Below are positions 56,044 to 64,000 of a stretch of DNA of 64,000 bases, one piece after another (within the stretch, counting starts at the first letter, position 1; each line of letters starts with the position of its first letter). The stretch is from Ostreococcus lucimarinus CCE9901 (Eukaryota; Chlorophyta; Mamiellophyceae; Mamiellales; Bathycoccaceae), in the NCBI RefSeq assembly GCF_000092065.1, contig NC_009368.1:248001-312000 (forward strand). Reading direction: 5' to 3'. Under the pieces are notes generated by a model, which was not told where the DNA came from, did no database searches, and was given only the letters and a program-made list of their open reading frames with translations. A program made the position numbers and the translations under genes.

Positions 56044-57222
56044 TCATCGGTTTGGAACTTGGGAGAAACCACCTAGAAAGTTGAGCGCCAAATTCTTCGC
56101 CGAGTCCGCCGTCAGGGATTGTATTTCACGATCCAAGTGCGCGCGATGCGTCGCCCGCGGACTGGCGTAGGCGTAACTCGCGTGTCGAAGCGTGACCTCG
56201 ACCCCTCGCGTCAACGACTCGTACGCCTCGCCGAGATCGGAATCTTTGAACCTTTCTAACTCATCCATATCACCGTCGATGATGTGCCAATGCTCGCCCG
56301 GACGCGCGGTGGTGGCGATGAGATTCGCCGCGGCGAGCGAGCGCGAGGCAAAGTTTTCGGTCGGGATCACGCAGACCCCGTAACCGTCGACGTCTTCGGC
56401 GACTTCGAAACCGTTTTCTCTAAATATTTCGCGGCACCTCTCCACCGCGCGTCCGCGCGAATTCAAGACGAACACCTTGCTCCCGCGCGCCAGCGCGGCG
56501 TGCAAGAGCGGTTTCAGGTCCTCGTACACGACCTGCTCGCCCGCGCTCGTCCCCGGCTCGCCGTCCGCCGTCGTCTCCATCCGACGCGCGTCCACCGACG
56601 CTTGCAAACCCGCCGGCATCATCCGTCGCCCGTCCCACCCGACGCTCGACTCCACCTCCTCCCCCCACTTCAACACGCTCATCAACTTTATCTCCGGCCA
56701 GCTCGACACGATCTCGTCCACCGTCAACGGCCTCGTTCTTCGCTCGAACCGCTGCTCGTTTGAAAACACCGGCCCCGGCCGCCCGCCGCTCGTCGTCCGC
56801 CCGCCGATGATCGCCTCGTCCGCGATCACCCGCACCATCACCACCGCCTCGCACGACGTCGACTCCGCGATCGCTCGTCGCATCGTTCGCATCGCCTCGA
56901 CGTACGACGACGCGTCTCCCGGGACGTGCTCCGGCCAGCGCTCGCGCGCCACCGCGTGGCTCACCCTCGTCATCTCCACCGTCGCGTCCACGACGGCGTC
57001 GTACGCGAACAGCACGACGTCGCGCGACCGCTCGATGGCGTCGTCGTCGCTCGCGTCGCTCGCGTCCGCCGCGCGTCGCGCGACGCGTCGGCGTCGCGCC
57101 GACGCCGACGCCGATGTCCCGCTCGATCGCGTCGCGCGGTCGCGCGCGCCTCGCGCGGTCGCGGTCGCGCGCGCGCGCGGCTCCGGACGCGCGCGCGACG
57201 CGTCGATCGCCCGCGCGTCCAT
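56044..57222 (-). CDS. HAD-like protein, plastid/cyanobacterial type, nucleophile Asp replaced
   Basis: 392 residues from the ATG at 57222 (MDARAIDASRARPEP); the frame is open further upstream into the neighbouring gene. The N-terminus is Arg/Ala-rich like a transit peptide. The core matches a cyanobacterial/plastid HAD family: motif I region VVLFAYDAVVDAT (about 67-80), motif II region SKVFVLNSRGRAVERCREIF, motif III region EHWHIIDGDMDELERF, and an end VTLRHASYAYASPRATHRA. In active members motif I is DFDGV; here it reads AYDAV, so the catalytic Asp nucleophile is Ala and the Gly is Ala. It is likely not a phosphatase. It converges with CSP41 and is divergent from the JmjC gene, with 60 bases between starts. 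Confidence 0.65.
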   Translation of the reverse strand: MDARAIDASRARPEPRARATATARGARDRATRSSGTSASASARRRRVARRAADASDASDDDAIERSRDVVLFAYDAVVDATVEMTRVSHAVARERWPEHVPGDASSYVEAMRTMRRAIAESTSCEAVVMVRVIADEAIIGGRTTSGGRPGPVFSNEQRFERRTRPLTVDEIVSSWPEIKLMSVLKWGEEVESSVGWDGRRMMPAGLQASVDARRMETTADGEPGTSAGEQVVYEDLKPLLHAALARGSKVFVLNSRGRAVERCREIFRENGFEVAEDVDGYGVCVIPTENFASRSLAAANLIATTARPGEHWHIIDGDMDELERFKDSDLGEAYESLTRGVEVTLRHASYAYASPRATHRAHLDREIQSLTADSAKNLALNFLGGFSQVPNR

Positions 57223-57282
57223 GGCGCGCGCGCGTGTCGCGCCGCGCGCCGCGACGACGCTCGGAGGGACGCGGGACGCGCG

Positions 57283-58761
57283 ATGCGACGAAAAGATATT
57301 TTGTTTCGCGCCGGACGCCGCGAGCGTTTTAATCGCGCGACACACTCGTCGTCGCGCGGCCGATTCGGGACGCGCGCGACGCCGCGGGGCGCGACGTTGC
57401 GCGGAAAAACATATCGAAGATCGATCTCGCACGGCGGCATACGCGCGTACGGCGCGCGAGGCGTCGCGAGACGGGACGACGATGGGGAATCGCGCGAGGC
57501 GAGCGTTTCTGAAGACGAGACGACGCGCGGGACGGGGGGGTGGACGCCGCGCGCGCGCGAGGATTTCGGGACGTCGGGAGGGGCGTTTCCGGAGATTAAC
57601 GTCGTGCAGTTCGTGGACGCGGAAGACGGGGCGCCGGTGAGTTGTTTTGGGATGGATTACGAGACGCTGCGGCGGCGCGCGGCGGAGGCGGCGTTCGACG
57701 AGACGTCGACGACGCCCGAGTATCGTGGGTTTTTGAATCACGCGAGACGGTGCGTCGATGGGAGCGGAAAGATCGACTGGGGTTCGGTGACGCGCGTGGG
57801 GGGGCTGGCTGGGTCGAGAGAGGTGCGGCGGGCGCGCGGGGTGGACCCTCGGGACGTCGAGGCGGCGTGTTTGCGAGGCGAAGGCGAACCTTTGATCGTC
57901 GAGGACGGAGGGAAAGATTGGGCCAAGTGGGATTTTGAAACGCTTCAAAACGAAATCGGTGATTTTGAGGTGTTGTGTAACGATCGAGCGCCCGCGCGGC
58001 GACGAGAGATCGATGGATCCAAGCAGCGGTCGCACCTGATTCCGTTTCGGGCGTACGCCGACTACGTACGAAAGCGCGACGGCGTCGCCGGCACAGTCTT
58101 TGACGATCGCCGCACGCCGTTTTATGCAAACGGCATGCGCGTATTCAGCGAGTGCAAGCGCGCCGACGCCCTCTCGCGGGCGTTTCCACGACCTTATTTC
58201 ACGCACGAGTGCGATAATACGGAGACGCTGCTCATGGCGACAACGAACGAGCTCGGGTCGATACTCAAATTTGACTCGGAAATCGCGCTCAGAATGCGTG
58301 ACAGCGTCTCAAAATCGCTCGACAAGATGTTTGTCGGGCCTCGAGGCGCACTCACGCGCCTTCATTACGACGCCGGGGACGCTCACGGTTGGCTGGGACA
58401 GGTCGAGGGGCGGAAGCTCTTCGTGTTTTATCCGCCCAGCGCGTCGCCGATGCTTTATCCGATTGAAGACTCGCACGCCAGCGTCGATCCACTGGAGCCA
58501 GACTACGATCGATTTCCACTATTTCGCGAAGCGCAATCGCGCGCGCGAGTGTGCGTGCTGAATCCGGGAGAAGTCGTACTGTGTCCTCGACGATGGTGGC
58601 ACTACGCCGTGGCCCTGGACACTAGCGTCACGGTTATGAGGAATTGGTACAACGTCAATACCAACGCCCAGGCGTTGGTCGAGCAGATATGCTCCACGAT
58701 TAAACAAACAGTAGACAATAGAGCGAAAGGATCCGTGCCTCGAAACGAAGCGTCTCGATGA
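57283..58761 (+). CDS. JmjC/cupin_8-domain oxygenase (JMJD5/FIH-like)
   Basis: 492 residues from the ATG at 57283 (MRRKDILFRAGRRER); the frame is open further upstream but that part is antisense to the HAD-like gene, and the true start may be later. The N-terminal 100 residues are Arg-rich and could be a targeting peptide. The C-terminal half is a cupin_8 JmjC fold: FVGPRGALTRLHYDAGDAHG gives HxD near residue 360, WLGQVEGRKLFVFYPP supplies the conserved Lys region, and LCPRRWWHYAVAL gives the distal His near 440. These are the Fe(II) ligands of 2-oxoglutarate oxygenases acting as protein hydroxylases or histone demethylases. The substrate is unknown. Confidence 0.8.
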   Translation: MRRKDILFRAGRRERFNRATHSSSRGRFGTRATPRGATLRGKTYRRSISHGGIRAYGARGVARRDDDGESREASVSEDETTRGTGGWTPRAREDFGTSGGAFPEINVVQFVDAEDGAPVSCFGMDYETLRRRAAEAAFDETSTTPEYRGFLNHARRCVDGSGKIDWGSVTRVGGLAGSREVRRARGVDPRDVEAACLRGEGEPLIVEDGGKDWAKWDFETLQNEIGDFEVLCNDRAPARRREIDGSKQRSHLIPFRAYADYVRKRDGVAGTVFDDRRTPFYANGMRVFSECKRADALSRAFPRPYFTHECDNTETLLMATTNELGSILKFDSEIALRMRDSVSKSLDKMFVGPRGALTRLHYDAGDAHGWLGQVEGRKLFVFYPPSASPMLYPIEDSHASVDPLEPDYDRFPLFREAQSRARVCVLNPGEVVLCPRRWWHYAVALDTSVTVMRNWYNVNTNAQALVEQICSTIKQTVDNRAKGSVPRNEASR

Positions 58762-58994
58762 AGATACGTCGCGGCGCTAGTCGGTGAATTCGCTCGCTCG
58801 CGCGTCGCGTCGTTTACGGATGAATGGAATCGAAAGATTAAAAGCCTATGGTAATTAATCAGCAGCGATACACGTGCGCTTGAGCGTCGTCCGCGCTTAA
58901 TGCTTGAACACCCGCTCGCGTGCGGCGAAAACTCGCGGCGAAAGAGATGATATTCGTCGTACAAACGAACGACTCGAACGACTCGCTCGAGCGT

Positions 58995-59735
58995 CTACGC
59001 CGAGAACAACTCCTCCAAAGTCATGTCCCGCATCTTGGCCACTTCCTTGAACGTTCGCATCTCGTTCAACCCCGCAACGACCGCCCGCGCATTATTCAAC
59101 GGGTTCGAGCTTCCGAGCTGTTTCGCGAAGCAATTCTTATAGCCCGCCAGCTCCAAAACCGTGCGGCACGCGCCCCCCGCGATGACCCCCGTCCCCGGGC
59201 TCGCCGGGCGCAGCATCACCACCGCGCCGCCCTTCCCCTTCACCGTCACTCGATGCGGGAACGTGTCCCCTTTAGTTATCGGCGCTCGCTTCGCGCTCTT
59301 TCGCGCATCGCTCGCCGCCTTCGTCACCGCGATTTGCACCTCCTTCGCCTTCTGGCACCCGACGCCAACCAAACCCTTGCCGTCGCCCACGACCACGGTG
59401 GCGCGGAAGCTCATCTGCGACCCGCCCTTGGTGATTTTCGTGACGCGCGACACCTGGACGACGGACTCTTGCATCCCGTCGTCCTCCTTGCCGCCGCGAC
59501 CGCGGCCTCGGCCGCCGCGACCACCGCGTCCGCCGCCGCGCCCGCCGCGCGCGCGCGGGGTCTCGGACTCGCCTTCGACTGCCGACGCGTCTGCGTCGTC
59601 GCCGGCGCGCGCGACCGTCGCCGTGCGCCGCGGGGCGACGGCGACAATTTTATCGCATCGGTTCGCGCGGCTCGGGAGGCGCGCGGACGCCGCGCGAGAC
59701 GCGGGCGCGGCGGTGAGGGCGATGGAGGCCATCAT
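58995..59735 (-). CDS. rps5: Plastid small-subunit ribosomal protein uS5
   Basis: 246 residues: transit peptide ([18 protein letters not shown]), a Gly/Arg-rich linker of RGG-type repeats (about 63-83), then the S5 N-terminal double-stranded RNA-binding domain ([36 protein letters not shown]) and the C-terminal domain ([37 protein letters not shown]). This matches bacterial and plastid S5 throughout, including the GxGKAxE-like segment. The RGG linker is an algal extension. The protein works in decoding fidelity of the plastid 30S subunit. Confidence 0.95.
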   Translation of the reverse strand: MMASIALTAAPASRAASARLPSRANRCDKIVAVAPRRTATVARAGDDADASAVEGESETPRARGGRGGGRGGRGGRGRGRGGKEDDGMQESVVQVSRVTKITKGGSQMSFRATVVVGDGKGLVGVGCQKAKEVQIAVTKAASDARKSAKRAPITKGDTFPHRVTVKGKGGAVVMLRPASPGTGVIAGGACRTVLELAGYKNCFAKQLGSSNPLNNARAVVAGLNEMRTFKEVAKMRDMTLEELFSA

Positions 59736-60055
59736 GATTCGCGGCGCGACGTCGATGGTTGAATCGACGCGTGGAAGCGCGCGTGGGCGGCGGTCGTCCG
59801 GGCGTGCGGTGGGCGCGCGACGAAACGATCGACGGTGCGCGTCGAGCGTGCGCGAGCGGCGACGATGGCGTCGCGGTGTGCGGCGCGGCGGCGGCGACGT
59901 TCGAGGGCGAGGGCGAGAGAAACCCTATTGCTCCTTCAGGGTAGAGATGGGGTGGCGACCGACCGCGTGTGGGTAAACAGTGATAAATCGACGCGATCAG
60001 GACGCCGCGGCGCGCGCGAGTCGCTCGAAAAGGCGCGCGGGGATCGATCACAACG
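59736..60055. other. Upstream region of plastid S5, no gene seen
   Basis: 320 bases of GC-rich sequence between the S5 start codon and the stop of the next minus-strand gene. Arg-rich frames on both strands lack domain features. It probably contains the S5 promoter and the 3' end of the next gene. Confidence 0.4.
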
Positions 60056-61363
60056 TTAATCGCGACCGGAATCGCGCGCGGCGTTCCGGATTTCGGTGCT
60101 ACTGACGTCGACGCGAAAAGACGGGAGGGCGGCGAAGAGGTCGGCGGCGCGGCGCGCGGCGGCGGCGGCGAGGACGTCGGCGGCGGGGACGAAGGCGCGA
60201 GAGACGCGGTCGACGCGGCCGGCGACGAGGAAATCGCACGCGTTGGCTCGGATTTCGTTGAGGGATTCGTCGAGGGCGGCGTCGGAGCCGGCGTATTTGG
60301 GGTCGAGGAGACGCGCGGCGGTGTCGGCGCCGACGACGAAGGCGGCGCCGGGGGCGGCGCGGGTCTTGTCCACGAAGAGTGGGGTTTTGGTGAGTAAACA
60401 CACCGTGCCGGGGGTGGAGAACTGCTCGAGTCGACGCATGATCTCGTCTATGGAGAGCGTCCCCTTGTCGGCGTTCGTGACGCCGATTTCGTACGCGCCG
60501 AGCGCGCCCGGGGGCTTTGTCGCCGTCGCCGCGGCGAGCAAGTCGCGGTGGCCGTCGTGCAAAGGGTTGAACGACCCACTCAACACGACGTTCGCACGCG
60601 TGGCGCCCACTGCGGTGAGCACGCCCCCCGTGAATTCCAAAATCATCGGCGCCGCGGTGGTGGCACCGCTCGTCGACGAGTCGTCCTCCGCCAACCACCG
60701 CTCGACGACGGCGCGAGCGTCGCTCGCGTTTGCGTACGCCGAATCCTCCATCGTCGTCACCGAAACCTCGTCGAACTCGCGTTCGCTCAGAACTTCTCGC
60801 ACTAAATCTACACCCGCGTCCGCGTCCGCGTCATCGACGCTCCGCCTCGCTTCCTCGTACAGCGCTCGCAACACCAACCGCGACGCGCAGCCCTCCTCGT
60901 CGAACCGCGAGCGCCCGCTCGTCTTCTCCAATCGCATCTCGTACGTCGTCATCCGCCCCAGCGTCTTCGCCGCCACGAAACATCTGTGGTCGCCTCGTTT
61001 GACGACGTCCTCCGTCGTCAGCGCGCACGTCGCGCCGAGGCCCGTCGTCGCTCGCGCGTCGCTCGCCGACGCCGTCGCTCGCGAGCTTCCGTGTCGCACC
61101 GCCCTCGCGTACGCCGCGCTCGCCAGCGCCTCCGCGACTTCCCGCGAGCAGTACGATTCCACGTCATCGTCCGTCGCCCTCCCGAGCGTCTCGAGCGCGC
61201 TCTCGCGCGCGTACGGCACGCGCGCGTCCAATAAAGTGTTCGAGCACCTCGGGACGCTCGTCAGCCACCCGAGCGCGCGCGCCCCGCCGCCCGTGACGTG
61301 CAGCACCGCCCTGACCTTGCTCGCGTGGATCGTCTCCACGATGGCGCGGATTCCGGGCTCCAT
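60056..61363 (-). CDS. CinA-like / nucleotidyltransferase fusion protein
   Basis: 435 residues. The N-terminal half (1-170) resembles the CinA/PncC amidohydrolase fold: VLHVTGGGARALGWLTSVP, CSNTLLDARVPYARES, and a later TGLGATCALTTEDVVKRG. The C-terminal half is an HxGH-type nucleotidyltransferase: NVVLSGSFNPLHDGHRDLLA near residue 260, and a terminal FRVDVSSTEIR matching ISSTxIR. Bacterial CinA-C removes the amide of NMN and the HxGH class includes NMN/NaMN adenylyltransferases, so a fused NAD-salvage role is an attractive inference; plants have a similar uncharacterised protein. The catalytic residues of the CinA half are not confirmed. It is divergent from EMC6, 156 bases between starts. 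Confidence 0.75.
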   Translation of the reverse strand: MEPGIRAIVETIHASKVRAVLHVTGGGARALGWLTSVPRCSNTLLDARVPYARESALETLGRATDDDVESYCSREVAEALASAAYARAVRHGSSRATASASDARATTGLGATCALTTEDVVKRGDHRCFVAAKTLGRMTTYEMRLEKTSGRSRFDEEGCASRLVLRALYEEARRSVDDADADAGVDLVREVLSEREFDEVSVTTMEDSAYANASDARAVVERWLAEDDSSTSGATTAAPMILEFTGGVLTAVGATRANVVLSGSFNPLHDGHRDLLAAATATKPPGALGAYEIGVTNADKGTLSIDEIMRRLEQFSTPGTVCLLTKTPLFVDKTRAAPGAAFVVGADTAARLLDPKYAGSDAALDESLNEIRANACDFLVAGRVDRVSRAFVPAADVLAAAAARRAADLFAALPSFRVDVSSTEIRNAARDSGRD

Positions 61364-61519
61364 CGGCGCGCGCGCGACGCGGCGTCGCGCGGTGAAGTGC
61401 GACAGCGCGTCCCGGTCGTTCGTTCAAACGTTCGCGTCACACGTCGACGCGACGACGCGCTCGATCGCGCGCGCGCTCGCGAGCTCGAACGCAGGCGCGC
61501 ATCGCGCGGTCGTCGACGC

Positions 61520-61885
61520 ATGCGCGCGAGGCGAACGGGCGCGGCGGCGGCGAACGAGGACGACGCGCGATTGGCCAAGTATCTCGTCGTGAACGCGGAA
61601 AACGTCGCGCACAACGCGCGAGTGAGCGCGCGAGTGTTCACGTACCTGAGCATCGTGTCCGGAATCGCGATCGGCGCGCTCGGATACACCGGAGTGCGAG
61701 GGTTCGCGGCGCACGGGGTGTTTATGCTGGCGAGCGCGTGCGCGGTGGCGGCGAGCAAGTGCGAGGGACGACCGACGAGTTTCTTTCCGTCCGTCGATAA
61801 GGTGTTCCTGGACGGACCGAACGCTGGATTGCCGACGTTTGTGTTGTTTTGGACGCTGTCGTATAATTGCTGGCACTTGTTTTAG
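61520..61885 (+). CDS. EMC6: ER membrane protein complex subunit 6
   Basis: 121 residues from the ATG at 61520. The EMC6 pattern is clear: cytosolic start LVVNAENVAHNARVSARVF, first span YLSIVSGIAIGALGYTG, second span HGVFMLASACAVAASKC, then FFPSVDKVFLDGPNAGLPTF and a final span FVLFWTLSYNCWHLF, which closely follows the FVLFWTFAYDIVHIF ending of EMC6. It works in insertion of tail-anchored and multipass proteins at the ER. The stop is only 20 bases before the next start codon. Confidence 0.9.
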   Translation: MRARRTGAAAANEDDARLAKYLVVNAENVAHNARVSARVFTYLSIVSGIAIGALGYTGVRGFAAHGVFMLASACAVAASKCEGRPTSFFPSVDKVFLDGPNAGLPTFVLFWTLSYNCWHLF

Positions 61886-61905
61886 ACGGTCGGAGGAGAG
61901 GGATC

Positions 61906-64000
61906 ATGAACACGGCGGCGCTGGTGAAGCGACAGCGGCGACCGGTGACGTATTCGCTTCCGCAGCCCGAGTACGCGAACAAGCACGTCGGTGGGGTGAA
62001 CGCGGTGGACTTGGGAGGAGAGGGATCCGATAGCATATTCACCGGTGGGCGCGATGGGACGGTTCGGATGTGGGATCTGTCGGCGGGGATGCCAGCGTGC
62101 GCGCGGCGGTTTGAAGGTCACGGCGGGTGGGTGAACGACGTCGCGAGAGTGTCGAGCACACATTTGGCGAGCGCTTCTAGCGATCACACCGTGCGGCTGT
62201 GGGATATAAGTGAAGGATCGATGTCGTCGTCTTGCGCGGTGGCTTTGCAGGGACACACAGATTACGTCATGGCGTTGGCGTGCGCGTCGGAACGCTTGGA
62301 AGGAAAGTTTGCTTCGGGCGGGCTCAATCGCGAGATTTTCTTGTGGGACATCGAGCGATGTCTCGCGATCAATGCCGCGCCGTCGTATCTAAGCGTGAAG
62401 AATGATGGATGCGTCACCGCGCTGGGGGGCTCGAAGGAGTCCATCTACGCTTTGGGTATGGATGGGACTGGAAACTTGCTCGTCTCCGGCGGTACCGAGC
62501 TCGCGCTTCGCGTGTGGGACACGCGGAGCGCTCAAAAGGAAGGCAAACTCAAGGGACACACAGACAATGTTCGAGCAATCGTCGTCGACACGGATGGTAA
62601 AAAGTGCGTCACAGCGTCGAGCGATAGAACGATTCGTGTTTGGGACATTGGCGAGCAGCGATGCGTGCAGACGTTTGCGGGCATGCACACCGGGTCAATT
62701 TGGGCGCTCGCGTGCAACCGCGATTTCACTCGTGTATACTCGGGAGGTATCGATGCCCGGATATGCGTCACGTCGTTGCGTGATAGGAAAAGTAGTTTAG
62801 TCGCGAACGAATCGGCGGCTATTTTAAAGCTGCGCCTAGACGAGTCAACGCGCGCGAGCGGTTTCGCCGCGCACTCGTCGGACGGCGACTTGTGGACCGC
62901 CACTGCGTCGCGGTCGATCAAGCGCTGGCCGACGATCATCCCGGGCGAAGATGGCTCATCAGCGAACGTAGAAGACTCTCATGGAACGCCGACGAGCACC
63001 TCGTTCTCGCGTCGCGCCGCTGGATCGAGTCTTTTGCGGCAGCCGGGAACGTGGTTCGACGTCGGTTCGCCCGGGGCATTTTCGTTCGGCGGCACGACGC
63101 CGCGAAAGTTCGATAACTGGGGCGATCCGCACGATCGTGAGCCCCAGGACTTAGTGCCGTCGATGGAGATTATCGGTGTGAGCCCGATCGTTCGTCACAG
63201 CGTGCTGAAGAACAAGATGGAGGTGTTGACGCAAGACTCCATGGGTGCCATCGCGCTGTGGGACGTGTCGCGATCGACCCCAATACGCACGTTCGACGGC
63301 GTCACCGATGGATCAGACTTCGAAATTTTACTCGAAAATGAAAGTTTGAATCCAGATGTCGTCGTTCCATCGTGGTTTACCTGCAACACTCGTAGTGGTT
63401 CGCTCGCCATCACGCTCTCGCCAAGTTCGGCGTTCAACGCCGAGGCGTACGCGAGCGATCTGGGTATCGCTGACGCCGCGCCGGACGAGCGAAGAAATTT
63501 AGGTGTCGAAATCATTCGACTATTGATGGATGAGTGGGTAGAAAAATTTACGTCGTCGAAACCTCCGCGATCAACGAAACGGGCGTTCGCCGAGCCGCTC
63601 CCGAGCGAGTGTGCGGTTTCGTTCGCGCACCCCATCGACGACAGCGGTCGCGTGTGCGTCAAGATTCGCGAAGACTTCTCGGGCACACCCACCGAGCGTG
63701 AGTTGCTTCCCAAATGGTTCGCCGATCACGCCCTGAATCAAGCGCCCGAGCCGGAATCTCCAAAGATCAGTTTCCGCCTCGCCCCTCGCGCAGGCTCGGG
63801 TCTCGCTGAAATTTCCCCCGCGAGCGTCTCGGCGCCCAAGATTCTCGGCGCTCAGAAGATTCGCGAATACATCGCACAGAAGTTAGACGAAACAGATGGC
63901 GGAACGAGCACCGATGCCAGCGCGCTCGCGCTCTGGTGCGCCGGCCAACCCGTGCCGTCGTCGGCCACGCTCGCCGCCGCGCTCGCGCGCGTCTGGAAAA
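61906..64000 (+). CDS. WDR48: WDR48/UAF1-like WD40-repeat protein (3' end outside window)
   Basis: At least 698 residues, cut by the window end. The start MNTAALVKRQRRPVTYSLPQ and the first blades (VNAVDLGGEGSDSIFTGGRD, HLASASSDHTVRLWD, KCVTASSDRTIRVWDIGEQR) form a seven-to-eight-blade propeller over residues 25-330. After a Ser-rich insert, another blade-like segment (VLTQDSMGAIALWDVSRSTP) and an ancillary domain (LLPKWFADHALNQAPEPES) match the WDR48 C-terminal part, which precedes SUMO-like domains. WDR48 activates the deubiquitinases USP1, USP12 and USP46. Its first codon lies 20 bases after the EMC6 stop, so its promoter or 5' UTR must lie within EMC6, or the two are transcribed together. 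Confidence 0.85.
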   Translation, partial: MNTAALVKRQRRPVTYSLPQPEYANKHVGGVNAVDLGGEGSDSIFTGGRDGTVRMWDLSAGMPACARRFEGHGGWVNDVARVSSTHLASASSDHTVRLWDISEGSMSSSCAVALQGHTDYVMALACASERLEGKFASGGLNREIFLWDIERCLAINAAPSYLSVKNDGCVTALGGSKESIYALGMDGTGNLLVSGGTELALRVWDTRSAQKEGKLKGHTDNVRAIVVDTDGKKCVTASSDRTIRVWDIGEQRCVQTFAGMHTGSIWALACNRDFTRVYSGGIDARICVTSLRDRKSSLVANESAAILKLRLDESTRASGFAAHSSDGDLWTATASRSIKRWPTIIPGEDGSSANVEDSHGTPTSTSFSRRAAGSSLLRQPGTWFDVGSPGAFSFGGTTPRKFDNWGDPHDREPQDLVPSMEIIGVSPIVRHSVLKNKMEVLTQDSMGAIALWDVSRSTPIRTFDGVTDGSDFEILLENESLNPDVVVPSWFTCNTRSGSLAITLSPSSAFNAEAYASDLGIADAAPDERRNLGVEIIRLLMDEWVEKFTSSKPPRSTKRAFAEPLPSECAVSFAHPIDDSGRVCVKIREDFSGTPTERELLPKWFADHALNQAPEPESPKISFRLAPRAGSGLAEISPASVSAPKILGAQKIREYIAQKLDETDGGTSTDASALALWCAGQPVPSSATLAAALARVWK

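Noticed and set aside
57223-58206. Upstream extension of the HAD-like frame
   Set aside because: It is antisense to the JmjC coding region and lacks any matching domain; the ATG at 57222 fits a targeting peptide.

Overview
The window is nuclear DNA of a very compact eukaryotic genome, most probably a picoplanktonic green alga of the Mamiellales (Ostreococcus or a close relative). The grounds are dense, mostly single-exon genes on both strands, tiny intergenic gaps, and a mix of plastid-targeted genes (HMA1-type ATPase, NADK2-type NAD kinase, CSP41, plastid ribosomal protein S5) with core eukaryotic genes (VPS13, RRP12, RRS1, poly(A) polymerase, EMC6, WDR48, COMM domain). High-GC, Arg/Ala-rich untranslated stretches and a circularly permuted tRNA gene, a gene form described in red algae and prasinophytes, fit the same origin.

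Layout. 1-6.3 kb: 3'-truncated HMA1-like metal ATPase (-), a type II membrane protein (+), mitochondrial ribosomal protein mL41 (+), an unknown coiled-coil protein (+) and an unknown plastid-like protein (-). 6.6-19.9 kb: one intronless VPS13 lipid-transfer protein of about 4,430 residues. 20-30.6 kb: a small membrane protein, a two-repeat ADF-H protein with one intron, RRP12, a COMMD6-like protein, a low-complexity protein, a plastid PDZ protein and RRS1; RRP12 and RRS1 both act in ribosome assembly. 30.7-31 kb: a permuted tRNA-Cys(GCA) whose 5' half is present twice. 31.1-32.9 kb: poly(A) polymerase.

33-50 kb is different: lower GC, inverted repeats, an element with terminal inverted repeats, broken or truncated reading frames, and a run of secreted or membrane-anchored Cys-rich proteins ending in a 3,288-residue fibrocystin-L-like G8-domain protein. 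This stretch butts against an amidohydrolase that lacks its C-terminal part, so it looks like a rearranged or inserted cell-surface island.

51.5-64 kb returns to ordinary housekeeping content: NADK2-type NAD kinase, CSP41 (with one intron), a HAD-like protein lacking its nucleophile, a JmjC protein, plastid S5, a CinA-like/nucleotidyltransferase fusion, EMC6 and a WDR48-like protein cut by the window end.

Two introns were placed by reading the sequence (20924-21039 and 54648-54879). Both have a GTGCG start, a CTGAC branch-like motif and a CAG acceptor, and both restore a sensible protein. All functional names rest on motif recognition by eye; no database search was run.
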